Below, piece after piece: positions 11,736 through 22,430 of a stretch of 64,000 nucleotides of DNA (position 1 is the stretch's first letter; each line of letters starts with the position of its first letter). Source of the DNA: Crocodylus rhombifer (taxonomy: Eukaryota; Chordata; Crocodylia; Crocodylidae). The notes beneath the pieces are model-generated. The model searched no databases. It saw only the letters and a list, made by a program, of their open reading frames with translations, and had not been told where the DNA came from. The position numbers and the translations under genes are program-made. Location: contig JAVSML010024360.1 of NCBI GenBank assembly GCA_038503035.1, positions 506,806 to 570,805 of the forward strand, given 5' to 3'.

Positions 11736-12196
11736 GGGGATGTTTGGCCCTCACTCCTCTTAACTAACTTCACTCTTTCTCTTCCTGCTTGTCAATTTTC
11801 TCTGCCCCATGCACTGCCTACCTGCAAGGGCTTTCATGTTAAATGCTGTATCTTGGAGATCAGTCCAGTTTTCAGAAAGAACTCAGGAGGAAGGTTAGTG
11901 CACTGGGTGTGGATGGTGAGGGAAATCTAACACACGGTATTGATTGGCCGTATGGATACTAAAACACATTTGGCCAGTTGAATCCCTGGTGTAAATCCAC
12001 TGAAGCTGCTCGAGTTATGCCTACGATGAACTGGGCCCTTTATTAGCTACCTATTGCTGTTCAGCCAAGCATATCGCTCAATTGGCTGAACATTCTGACA
12101 CCTTTTTTTGGGGGCAGCGAGATGTCATCTTATTTAATGGATGGATGTCCCAGCTGACAGCTCCATTTTCACTGCTGGGAAAGAAACATTTCGGCT
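11736..12196 (+). repeat. Duplicated segment, copy 1 (direct repeat of 16645-17093)
   Basis: About 460 bp matches 16645-17093 almost base for base over its 3' two thirds (from tggagatcag to the end), with small indels and scattered substitutions. Both copies hold ctaacacacggtattgatt, the palindromic-looking agccaagcatatcgctcaat/tggctgaac block and gatgtcatcttatttaatgg. I recognise no transposon ends and no coding frame. It is either a segmental duplication or two copies of an unclassified repeat family. Confidence 0.9.
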
Positions 12197-12954
12197 TTAA
12201 ATATGAAATATGCTAGTACTTAATCATATATTTATAAGATTTCCTTGGCCCTGTGTCTCTTTTTGGTCTTATAAAGTGTGGTTGCTCAGTTTGTAATTCC
12301 AAGAACTACTGGACTGCAGTTTGTAGTGCTTGTTAATATAATAAAAATGCCAGTGAATCTTCAGTTAGGATGCTTAGTTGGCTAAGTGTTTTAGTGCTTC
12401 CTTTTTAAGGAAGATGCTGCCGCACATGCAATAACTTTCTCCTTTGTGGCTGTTATAGGCACAGGCAAATTTTGTGGAGTGTTATGTCTTGCAAATATTT
12501 CAAACTGTGTTGGGGGTTCAAAAAACTAATTGGAATTTATGGACTGCTGTGTATTTGTAATCCAGATACTTTTGACCAAATCCTCAACTGCTAAAACTGA
12601 AATAGCTCCATTCCTGGTCAGTCCATATGCAGTTGTTTTTTTTGCATCTTCCTCTGAAACACCTGCTACGGACTACTGCAACTGGAGGCAAGATACTGGA
12701 CAAGGTAGACTAGAGACCCAATCCATACAGCAATAATAAGCCTGGCAATATTGAGCTATACTATTTACTTTGGCTAAAATCTTTTTATGTGATGCCCACG
12801 CTTTCCTTCCCATTTTATTGTACTCTTTCATTGACCTTTGTAGGTCTCTTCTCAACAGAAGGTGAACCCATTGTACAATATGAGGTATCTCAAGTATATG
12901 AAGAGAAATGAGTTGTTCAGCCTCAAAAATCAATGGTGATGGGAATTCTTTCAT
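12197..12954. other. Unannotated stretch
   Basis: AT-rich DNA follows the duplicated segment. The only frames are under 95 codons and without motifs. I see nothing further. Confidence 0.5.
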
Positions 12955-13165
12955 AGGGACACAGAATTGGAAAGGACCACCTGGCTTACTGGGTGCAGGC
13001 TCCCACTTCCACAGGTTGCTCTATCATATAATCCTGTTTAGACTCTTTTACCACACACCTTGTTAAAGTTGATGTGATTCGTTGCCTCCCACCGCTCCTG
13101 TAAGGAGACTGTTCCAGCCCCTGGCTTCTTGGGTAGCGTAACAGGAATTCCTGAGCCCCTGTTTG
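12955..13165 (-). mobile_element. Old CR1 3' end, antisense
   Basis: The stretch opens with gaattggaaaggaccacctgg and later has aaggagactgttccagcccc. These correspond to the ggtcggaagggacc and ggagcccgttccag blocks seen at 27110-27270 and 44095-44250 in antisense CR1 copies. Many substitutions make this the oldest CR1 piece in the window. Confidence 0.5.
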
Positions 13166-13189
13166 TTTGATTGGTGCAGAGATATGACA

Positions 13190-13870
13190 GTCAGCAGAAT
13201 CCCTCTGCCTTACTACGCAGAGAGTCAGCAGAGCAAGCGCAGCTTGCAGAGGGTAGATACAAAGGGCAGCTGGCGCAAGCCGCAGAGTTAAAAGACTGCA
13301 AGGCCCTAGTCTGCAAACTGCAGGCAGCAGGATCCTAAGCTGCTGATTTTTAAATACTTAACAGCACCTAGGCCCTTTTGCAAGGAAGTTATAGACCAGG
13401 AGATGAGAAATGGGCCATATAAACCCTCACGTTAGAAACTCAGTCCGGCTTGAGTCCCCAGAAGGAAGGGAACTCTGCTTTGTAGCACAGAGAGCAAAGT
13501 AGTTTAGGTTTCATGTAAGTATTTTTGACAGTTTTATCACTATGAGGTTCAGGAGTGGCTTAAGGCAAGAAGGAAGCCATACAGAGTGCCACAGAGGCAC
13601 TCTTGTCATTTGAGCTGCAGGCTCAGGGCAGTGGTACAAAGTAGGACCATGAGTGTCCAGCAGTCAAGGGCCAGGTGCCCAGCATGGTAAGGGAAAGATG
13701 GTGACAGTGAGTTGGTTGAGGCCAAGAAAATACTTCTTTCAGTCAGCTGAACTAAAAGATTAGGCTCATCAACCTAATGATGAGCATGGCAGAGTGCAGC
13801 ACCCCAAAGCTTACTCTGGTTTCTGAGACCAGGCTCCCAAGTTTTAATAACCTCTAGGTGAGGATGCGGG
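13190..13870 (+). repeat. Possible LTR-like promoter module, second example
   Basis: A block richer in G and purines than its neighbours carries a TATA-like catataaaccc near 13415, then ctcagtccggcttgag about 22 bp downstream. The same motif order occurs at 3440-3680. This fits an old LTR or other pol II retroelement promoter in plus orientation. Ends and target duplications were not found. Confidence 0.3.
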
Positions 13871-15565
13871 TGGGTCTGAAGATTTTCTTTTAAACGCAGA
13901 ATAAAACTAGATCTACAAACTAATACAATATTTATGTAGCATAGTGGAAACCCCAGTTAAAAATTATAGTTTCCTTTTGCAGGCAGGAAGTCGCTATGGC
14001 TGCCTGTAGATCTGTGGGATGCCTGCTCTGACATGCTGTAATTGCAGCACATCAGAAAAGACTATTGTAACCAAGTTGCAGCCTTGGTGTCTTGTGTCTT
14101 CAGCGTCCCTGCACTTCTAAATGGCAGCAGGGGTGTTTAAAGCATGGGACACTGGATACATGAGGCGCTGCAGGCTCTTTAATTTACAGTGGCTCCTGAG
14201 AGCCGCTTTAATTAAAGCACCCCCACTCCCGGAGCATGTGTAAAGACACCCTATTAGATAAGTAGATGCTAACCGTCTTTCCCAACAAAACTTTCTGTTA
14301 TTTGTACTATGAAACTTGCAAGGAATCTTTCCCAACAGAATAGGATTTCACCTTTGAACTTGGCCAAAATATTCTTTGATTAGTGACTGGAGCTACTATA
14401 CAATGACTGGCATCAGATTTGTAATAAATCCCCTTTCTTGTGTGTATGTATTACTTTAATTTTAAAATGGGCAACATTCTTTGTTTACAACAGTATAATT
14501 ATGGAATAAGGGAGTTGAGATCAGTCTATTGATTTCAGTGGACTTAGATGCAACTCGGTGTAATGAATAATAGAATTTGGCTTAATAGCTTTTATTTATT
14601 TTAACAATCTGGTCCTGTGGAAAAGCTGGTAGCTTATCCAAAGTCAATAGATGAAACTTACATTGTAAGTGAATTAGGGTGGGTTTTTTTTCTCAAATTG
14701 TTTTTCAGCAAAAATTAAATTAAATTTAAAATGCAGCTATTGACATGCTGAAATACTTCATGAATTTCCTGGCTTTATCATAACAAGAATTTGGTATTCT
14801 TATAAATGGAATCGCTATTTCTTTATGCAATAAAACAGTTTTTCCTTTTGAACCCCCCCCCCCGCAAGTTTTAGCTATTAAAACACACCACTTTACCCCA
14901 ATACTTTTTTTTTAGACTTTAATTTGTGATCATGTTTTGAATGTTTTTCATTTCAGCTTAACCTGCAACAGAAACTTTATATTTTGATAACTTCCCATTA
15001 ACCAAATAATTATGCAAACTATGCTAACTGTAAGTCCAAATTTAGTGTTCTGCTCTCATAAAATAATAACATTTATTGTTCATAACACTTACTGAAATTT
15101 GATGCCTCTGCAAATAAAAAAAAAATTAAGTGGACCAACCATTTTGACCAGAAATGGGAATCAGGAAGAAGAAAGCATTCATGAATTAAAGATTCTTTTA
15201 ACATGTTTAATGTAGCCACACTAACTCAAATATGACTTGTTCTAGAAACTTTGTTTGGAAGATTTTGGTGACTAAGCAACTTTGAGATGCAAAAATTATT
15301 CAGTGCTGAATTAGGAATGCAGAATATTTTAATATTTTAGAAGGACTTTGGAAGAGTTCTAAATGAACAGGGATTTTTTTTAAATCAAATGCCTTCAGCC
15401 TTGTAAATGAAAGCTACTTGCCAGTCAGGAAATATTCTTACTTTGAACTTAAAATGAGAACATTGAGTTTTGGGTCACATTGAACCTCTCTGAGTTTGGC
15501 CCATGTGCAGTGCCTAACCAGTCTCTACACCAGTTTTGCATTTTGTTTATTTCCATAAGGCTTAG
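13871..15565. other. Unannotated AT-rich stretch
   Basis: No gene or element is recognised. A 10-base C run lies near 14853-14863, and there are several A or T homopolymers, for example near 15115-15123. Confidence 0.55.
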
Positions 15566-16040
15566 GGCCCTGACAGACATTACATTTGTGTGATTGATTC
15601 ATTGATCACACAATAAACTGCAGCATGCCACATATTCAGCCAATTATGGTATGATAAAATGACCAATCAGCCACAAAGCCATTCTACACTTATGTGGAAT
15701 ATCTTTGTAGCTGGCTTGTATCATGCTTTAAATCTGAATGCGAGTTATGTGTCTCAGACCTGGGCCTGCCCCGTGCCCAATCCTGATGCTCAGCTGAGTA
15801 TCAGAGTCTGGCATGGGGCGCACATATAACCTCCCTGCTCAATCCCTGGGATCAGACAGGGGGAAATCCTGACTCACCACCCAAGACCTAGGTTGCCTCA
15901 TGCTAGATCCCTATGCCAGATCAGCTGAGCATTGGGATCAATCAGGGAATAATTCCAGGTCCTAGGTTTGGCCCCAGCAGTCTCATGCTTTGGATCTGAG
16001 AAGTTTTTTGCCCTATCCCATAAATCGCACAGCCCATCAT
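15566..16040. mobile_element. Possible foldback element with internal inverted arms
   Basis: The left side begins agggccctgacagacatta. Internally, the ccaatcctgatgctcagctg block (15777-15797) with tctggcatgggg (15808-15819) is repeated inverted at 15907-15942 (tatgccagatcagctgagca, then ttgggatc). The right boundary near cgcacagccc (16026-16035) is tentative. No coding sequence is present. Confidence 0.4.
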
Positions 16041-16644
16041 GCCATATTAATGGTTGCCAGGTGTCCTAGACAACCCTGAAGTAAAAAATACCCTGCTAAG
16101 TCCTGTTCTCTGAAAGCCTGCAGTCAGGTCAGTGCCTACTTGCATGTTTCATGAGCAGTTTTGAAAGATTGTTGCCACTGAGTTATGTGAGTCCAACTGG
16201 GGATTCATTGTACAGCTTTCTGGCAAGTGATGGCAAGAGAACAAATTCCTGTAAGGAGTGTAAAAATGAGCAGTCTTTAGTTTGGTGCTAGATTTAAGGT
16301 CTGTCTACACAGCAAAATGCAAGTGTCATTACAGCATGTGTTTGCATTTCTGTAGAAGTTCAGGCTAACAAGGATGATGTTCACCGTGAAGATGCTGTTG
16401 CATGGGCTTTGGAATATGCTAGAAAGAACTCCAAAAGCCAGGATGTATTCTCTGGTTGCTAGCACATGTCAAAATTCTGTGCTGTAGTATCATCAATGGT
16501 ATACTTTGCCCATGCTAGCTAGATTAAGGTAGCACATGCATCTATTGCACATTAAGTACATCTATATAGCAAAATTAGAGTACCCACATGGTTCCAATAG
16601 ACCATATCTCAAATTTAAGATGGCTGGTGACTGACAGATATTTG
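16041..16644. other. Unannotated stretch
   Basis: I see no gene. A weak direct repeat (ttaaggtctgtctacacagcaaaat at about 16294, and ttaagtacatctatatagcaaaatt near 16552) may mark a very old small element, but ends could not be established. Confidence 0.45.
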
Positions 16645-17093
16645 TGGATGTTGGCCCTCATTCCTCTTAGACAACTTCCTTTTTGCTCTTGCTGCTTGTC
16701 AATTTCCTCTGCCCCATGCACCACCCACCTGCAAGGGCCTTAGCACTAACTTGGAGATCAGCCCAGTTTTCAAAAAGAACTCAGGAGGGAGGTTAGTGCA
16801 CTGGGTGTGGATGGTGGGAGAAATCTAACACACGGTATTGATTGTCAGTATGGATACTAAAACACATTTGGCCAGTTGAATCCCTGGTGTAAATCTACTG
16901 AAGCTGCTAGAGTTATACCTACAATGAACCGGGCCCTTTATTAGCTACCTATTGCTGTTCAGCCAAGCATATCGCTCAATTGGCTGAACATTCTGACATC
17001 TTTTTTTGGGGCAGCGAGATGTCATCTTATTTAATGGATGGATGTCCCAGCTGACAGCTCCATTTTCACTGCTGGGAAAGAAGCATTTTGGCT
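16645..17093 (+). repeat. Duplicated segment, copy 2 (direct repeat of 11736-12196)
   Basis: This is the second copy of the sequence at 11736-12196, in the same orientation and about 4.9 kb downstream. Similarity starts at tggatgttggccctca and stops after gaaagaagcattttggct. The flanks differ on both sides, so the shared block is discrete. No open frame is conserved between copies. Confidence 0.9.
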
Positions 17094-17762
17094 CTTGTTT
17101 GGAAGTGGGCACCCTTGCCCAGAGAACAGTGAGTAGAAGACGTCAGAAGTAGTAAACTAAAAAAGGTCGCACCTTCTGCTATAAGTCTCTCTCTTTGATG
17201 TCAGAATTGAGGTGGTAATGCTGCCTTTGTTAACATCAGGATGGATAAAAATTAATTTAAATTGTGTTTATACAAGTTAAATTTCACTTTCTGATTTTAA
17301 AAACAACCGTGTTAAAATTTTAATTTGATATCAACAAACTGTATTAAGACCTCAGCTGACTGTAACACAATAGAGTGACTTAAATGACATTAAATATATG
17401 ATATTACATCCGCACATATTTGCTACTTAAGTTGAAAGGAAAGTCAAACCACTAGAATGAAGGAAGTTACTAAGTATCTATCTAAAATCAGAATTTATTT
17501 GAAAAGATAAACCCACTTAGCCTCTTCTACAGTAGCAGAGAAACTGTTTCCTTAACTTCAGTTTTTCCTCAATTTTGCATGAATTAATTTTGAATTGAAA
17601 TGATGCTGAGAACCAATTAGAAGTTCTCTAATAGACAAGAAAGCTTTCCTACCAAACCTGGAATAATAACAAGGTATAGGAAGCTGGAAATTTTACAGGT
17701 TGGTAGATCTCAGATGTGGTGACCAGAAGCAATCAGTTCAGTTTGCTGTAATCCGTTCAGTT
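17094..17762. other. Unannotated stretch
   Basis: AT-rich sequence without recognised genes or repeats. Confidence 0.5.
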
Positions 17763-18517
17763 ACTGTATTTATCTGAATCCTAAAACAACACCCCCATTG
17801 GATTATATATAAACTTGTCATAATTTTCCATACATAGATTCTAATTACTGAAGAGTCGTCTTTTTTTTTAATCCATTCCCCCCACTTCTCCCCCACTGCT
17901 ACAGCAGGGAAGCAGTGTTTAGGAGGTTAGGCAGCCCCTTGCCTTCTGCCCTTCCTCCCGCCCCCCCCCCCCGCCCCTTCCTCCAACTTCTTTCCCCTGC
18001 CACGTGTACTCTCCCTGCCTACAGCTCCCCACAGCCTCTACCTCTTCTTCCCTCTTCCCCACACCCGACTGTCAGATGCTTCTCAGGCTGTATTCCCTCC
18101 CAGGTCAGAGCACAGCACATGCAAGTGTGGCCCCTACCAAATCATGCAGTAGCACTGATACTGCTAATTGGCTGGGCAGAGGACAGACTTTCCATGTGGT
18201 GTATATCCAGAATGGAATCCAGCTGGAGCTGGAACTGAGCTGTGCCAGACAGTAAGGGGAGGAAGGGGGACAGAATTTGCAGAGGGGGAGGTGGCAGGAG
18301 GGCATCTGCGAGTGGGAAAGAGGGCAGGTGGCTGCTGTGGGTCTGACTCTGGTTCCGAACCAAGCTCAAGGCCAGAGTCAGACAAACAGCAACCACCTGC
18401 CCAGCCTTCCCCTCTATGCGCACACACGCTTTGCATGTGAATCTAAAACCAGGGACTTGTTTCTGCATGCTGATTCAAGGGTAAAAAATCCTTATCTTAG
18501 ATTTGAGTAAATAGTGT
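17763..18517. mobile_element. Terminal-inverted-repeat DNA element, (c)tgtatttaYctgaatc family, copy 1
   Basis: The left end (ctgtatttatctgaatccta) and right end (cttagatttgagtaaatag) are inverted copies of each other, and the element is about 755 bp. The GC-rich interior contains overlapping short frames of up to 108 codons on both strands, which are compositional. Related ends occur at 23709, 25470-25488, 42619-42822 and 52453. No transposase was recognised, and the target duplication is not clear. Confidence 0.65.
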
Positions 18518-18855
18518 CACTAATTGATTTATTATACAAAGAAAGTGTCTTCAATGCAAAATATGCTTATATAAATTTTTGTAATATTTGGCATCTACAA
18601 CATGTTTTTTTAAATTATAAGGAATTTTAAAATGCTGGTTATCCATATTTTAATTGAATCCCATCTTCCATTCAAAAGCAGATTAATTTTGTCTTTGTGA
18701 TTCTGTTAATTTCTTAATCTTCTTAATTTTCTAATAAAAAGTCATTGACCACTCTGACATCATAAACACTAAGAATCTGAATAAATGTGTGTTAAGCTAT
18801 ATTTTAGCTTAAATGTATTTATAGGCTGCTTCTCAGCCTCTTGAAAGCTCAGATC
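18518..18855. other. Unannotated AT-rich stretch
   Basis: Strongly AT-rich sequence between two elements. Nothing recognised. Confidence 0.5.
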
Positions 18856-19912
18856 ATGTGTAGTATGGGTTTGTGTGCATTTATTTTATGAATTTGTGTA
18901 CATCTATCTTCTTTCTCTCTCAGCATTGTGAGGGGTTCAAAGACACCTTCACACTGCAGGAGGTGGAGGCCTGCCTCAAGAGAACCAGGGACATGATCCC
19001 CAGCAGGGACAACATCCAATATGGCCTCCTGAGGAAGTGCGACCTGTGCTGCCTCATCCTCTCCTTCCTCTTCAACAGATGCAGAGAGTTCTGGCACACA
19101 CCCAGCACCTGGAAGAGGGCTTCATGTCAACGGAGGGCTGCTGTGAGCACATATTCACCCTCCAGATGGTCCTGAAAAATGCCCGGAGGACCAGGAAGCA
19201 GTGTGGGGTGGCATGGCTGGACATCTCCAATGCCTTTGGTTCAGTGACCCACTGCCACATCCTCAGCATCCTCTGCTAGCTCGGCCTACCGGATGGCATC
19301 ATTGACTTGGTGTGGGAGCTCTATGATGGCTGCACCATGACCATCCAGGACACCAATGGAGAGACCACTGAGGTCCCCATCCAATTGAGGGTGAGACAGG
19401 GCTGTCCCCTTAGCCCCATTACTTTCAACCTAGTCATGGAACTGCTCCTTCAGGCTGTGGCGGGCGGCCCTGGAAGGCTTGACATGTATGTCCAGAAGTT
19501 GAGCGTCCTGGTCTACGCCAATGACCTCATCCTCCATGCCAATGATGCTGCTGAGCTGCAACAGGGGCTGGATGTGACATTTGAGGGGGCCAGGTGGAAG
19601 GACCCTCACTTCAACGTTGCCAAGCATGCCTCCATGCACATTGATGGCAGGCAGAAGAGGCATGCTCTAGATTTCACTGTCATGATTCAGAACCAGGCAA
19701 TGAGGCACCTGTGCAACAGTGAGACCTACTGCCACCTTGGGATGCCCACTGGGCCAAGCAGACACTGGAGGAGACCAACAAGTTGGGCTCATGTTTGCTG
19801 GCCTCCTGGCAGAAGATAGACGCAGTGAACACCATCCCTTGCATCACATTCATCCTGAGAGGCTTGGCAGTCCCCAAGACCAGTGTTTCCCTAAACTCCA
19901 TGGCATGCAGGC
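18856..19912 (+). mobile_element. R2/NeSL-like LINE, 5' piece (reverse transcriptase region)
   Basis: This plus-strand piece encodes the reverse transcriptase core of a LINE of the restriction-like-endonuclease type. It breaks off after the WQKIDAVNT and LRGLAVPKT blocks (19808-19880), which follow the palm in this group. The first 70 bp (18856-18925) instead resemble part of the element's own 3' UTR (compare 21060-21107): gtatgggYttgtgtg, then a pyrimidine run ending ctcag. An antisense LINE adjoins at about 19913. The plus-strand 3' UTR follows at about 21000, and the C-terminal coding part begins again at 21334. Confidence 0.75.
18923..19907 (+). pseudogene. Reverse transcriptase pseudogene of an R2/NeSL-like LINE
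   Basis: Recognisable blocks in order are FTLQEVEACLKRTRDMIPSR (N-terminal to the RT), VAWLDISNAFGSVTH (RT motif A, near 19210), LRVRQGCPLSPITFNL (motif B region, near 19385), VLVYANDLILHANDA (motif C, YAND at 19514-19525), NVAKHASMHI and LASWQKIDAVNT. Motif C has Asn where the first catalytic Asp of YADD should be, so the enzyme would be inactive. Further lesions are a frameshift near 19080, an in-frame TAG at 19277-19279 and a frameshift near 19750. Such proteins reverse transcribe their RNA at a target nicked by a C-terminal restriction-like nuclease. The R2 clade and the NeSL clade (including Utopia, which I recall being reported from reptiles) are the candidates. A tree is needed to decide. 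Confidence 0.75.
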
Positions 19913-20995
19913 TTAACGGGTCCTCAGGTGCTGAGAAGCATGATTCTGGATGCACATATCTTTCAGGAATGGGGGCATGTTGTTGCATGGGGGAATGAGA
20001 TTCGTAGCCCAGGTTGCTCTCCTTCTCCTTCCTTCACCACTGCTGTTCCACCTCAGTATCAAGTTGTTGGGCCTCAAAGTGGCACCTACCTTGGTGGACC
20101 AGGTGGTGCCATGCCAAAAGGTCAGCAGCTTGAACCTCCCAGTCATTGGTATCGATACCTCCATGCTCTTGGGCAACCTTGAACATGTCTTCGTACCATT
20201 TCCTTTGGCCAACCTTTGAGTATTGGCTAATGGAGAGCTGGGAGAAGAGAATCTGGCAAGGGAGCCAATTCTTAGACATCTGGATGCAGTGGCCCATCCA
20301 TCAGAGTTGATTTCTCAAGAGAAAGGCTTCAATGCTGGTGGATGCAGCTTTATGGAGGATGCTCATGCTGGTCCAGTGGTCCTCCCATTTGATCCCCAGG
20401 ATTCAATGCAAGCACTGCTGGTGAGAACTCTCAAGGGTCTTAATGTGGCATTGGTAGATGATCCAGGCTTCACTGCAGTAGAGGAGGGTGGTCAGTACGA
20501 CAGCCTTATAAACGAAGACCTTCATCAACTTTTGAAGTTCTCTATTTTCAAAGGCATCTTGTCACAGCTTGAAAAAGGCAGCACTGCTGCAGTTGACCCA
20601 GCGCTGGACTTTTTCATCGATGATAGCTTGTTGAGAGGGTTGGCTGCCGAGATACAGAAAGTTCTCCGTGTACTCTAGAGCCTCCCCACCTATGTAGATA
20701 GTGCAAGGGATATTTAGCTGGCTGGGGAGGGTTGGTGGGGAACCTTCATCTTGGCAACATTCAAGGACAGCCTAAGTCTCTTATACAAAGCACTGAAGAG
20801 ATCTAGGGTTGCTTACACATCCTGTGCAGAGTGAGCCATTACACAGCAATTGTCCACAAACTGAAGGTTGTGGATGTCCTTGGTGGTGAGTTTTGTTTTT
20901 GCCCGGAAGCGCCCAAGATTGAAAAGCTTCCTGTCCAGTTGATACTGGATACTGATGCCACAAGGTAGATCATTTTGGATGAGGTGAATAATGAC
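19913..20995 (-). mobile_element. Antisense LINE reverse transcriptase fragment inserted in the R2/NeSL-like locus
   Basis: On the minus strand, reading from about 20990 downward, blocks of a different non-LTR reverse transcriptase appear: GISIQYQLDRKLFNLGRF, LQFVDNCCVMAHSA (a decayed YADD motif), SLNVAKMKVPHQPSP, VYKAVVLTTLLYCSEAW (near 20510-20460), LGIKWEDHWTSMSILHKA, MGHCIQMSKNWLPCQILF and GQRKWYEDMFKVAQEHG. The order matches a widespread vertebrate and invertebrate LINE group whose ORFs continue GIPIEYR, YADD, LYG.ETW, LGI.W.DR and RW.GH.RM. I do not assign the clade. Frame changes and stops occur throughout. The plus-strand frame of 151 codons over the same region is its shadow. Confidence 0.7.
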
Positions 20996-21333
20996 CCCAT
21001 GATAAGACTTTATGCACTGAGCAACTTCTTCATTCAACTTACCCCCTCCACCACTGCGGACCATTGTATGGGCTTGTGTGTATATATCCTCTTTCTTTCT
21101 CAGCGTTGCAACCTCCCTCCCTTTCCTCACCCGTTCCTTCCCATCCCTGGGTTTAGTTGACTAACATTGTATTTTCTGTAAACTAGTTGTGCTCCCCTCC
21201 TCACCTTCATCCCTTTTATGTTAGTCCCTCACTCAAGCACTCTGTATTTCCTTTATGGCTTTGCCATTTTTCAGTTCATGACTTAATGTTTATTAATAAA
21301 ATTTCCTAGCAAACAGAAATACCATATTTACCC
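20996..21333 (+). mobile_element. R2/NeSL-like LINE 3' UTR, copy 1
   Basis: About 330 bp aligns with 22431-22760. Shared landmarks are taccccctccacca, a pyrimidine run ending in cag, ccctcc, ggtttagttgactaacattg-like, ttagtccctca, taataaa and tagcaaacagaaataccata. It ends ataccatatttac. It lies immediately upstream of the C-terminal coding piece, an order that implies two separate insertions head to tail. Confidence 0.75.
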
Positions 21334-22430
21334 ATTGGACATGACCTAGCCACCTTCCTCAGTGACTTGCTGGAGGGTGAGGTCAGCAGAGATGGTGAAG
21401 ACTTCTCCTGTCTGGGAAGCCAAGCCTGCAACACCACATGCCACCTCAGGAAGTGCATTGGCTGTGCTTGGACCTGGACTAAAGATCACCAGGAGCTGGG
21501 AGTCTCGTTGCTGCCAGCCCCGCATGCCAACTACGTCACCATGATGCCCTGCATGAGGAACTTCCTGGAATGGTTCCTGAAGGATGCCGTCCACAACAAG
21601 TACACCGGCAGCCTAAGAGCCAAACCTGACCAGAGCAAGGTCTTTGATGTCACCTCGAAGTAGGACTCCAGCAACCACTTCATGCCCAGCAGGTACTTTG
21701 CAAACTGATGCTTTCTCCACCATGCCTGCCTCAGCTGTGTGCCTCAGAATGGGGCCATCTGCTACGGTGACTGGGACAAGAGGTGCTGGCAGTGCAGCTA
21801 TGAGGTGGAGACCCTCCCCCATGTTCTGTGTGCCTGCAAGCCACACACCAGAGCTTGGCAGCTCTACCACAACACTGTCCAGGACCACCCAGCAAAGGCC
21901 ATTCTGGCAACAGCAGGGGAGATCTCCATGAACTATGCCATCCTGGGCTGTGAGAGCCAGATATGCCTCATCATCACCAGTGAGGAGGCCAAGAAGACTC
22001 CTGTATGTCACCATCTCCTTCAAGAACCAGCACCAAGCGTCCACCAATGCCTGGGCTCACAAGCGGGAGAAGTACACCCCACTAGCCGACATCCTGAGGA
22101 ACTGCAGCTATGACATGACAGTGGATGCGCTCATCATGGGAGCCCTTGGAGCCTGGGACCCCAGCAATGAGAGTGTTCTGCATACTTTTCATGTCTCCTG
22201 CCACTATGCCAAGCTGATGTGGCACCTCATGGTGTCTGCCACCATCCACTGGTCCTGCAACATTTGTGTTGAGCACATCATGGACTAGCTCCAGTACACT
22301 GACCTTGCCAGAATGACCACCACTGGACCAGCCCCAGAGGGAACTGTCTAAACCCCCCTCTGCGCCTGATGGACTCTGAGAGCTATTTCTCAAACCATGG
22401 ACCACTCCAATCCACCCATCAAGGACCCCC
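21334..22430 (+). pseudogene. C-terminal part of the R2/NeSL-like LINE protein (zinc finger and endonuclease region)
   Basis: Frames at 21367, 21739 and 21935 join into the C-terminal portion of an R2/NeSL-type protein. It holds a CCHC finger CWQCSYEVETLPHVLCAC (21784-21837; Cys, Cys, His, Cys), followed by a region ending YDMTVDALIMGALGAWDPSN, VLHTFHVSCHYAKLM and HWSCNICVEHIMD (to 22288). These are the blocks that follow the restriction-like endonuclease in this group. The catalytic PD..D/E residues are not clear here (ILGCESQICLIITSEEAKK). A TAG at 21661-21663 and at least two frameshifts make it a pseudogene. The N-terminal part is missing, so this is a 5'-truncated second copy. Confidence 0.75.

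Noticed and set aside
17915..18510. Several overlapping frames of 77-108 codons on both strands
   Set aside because: They reflect the GC-rich interior of an inverted-repeat element, with no conserved motif and equal openness on both strands.
20223..20678. 151-codon plus-strand frame
   Set aside because: It is the antisense shadow of the minus-strand LINE reverse transcriptase.
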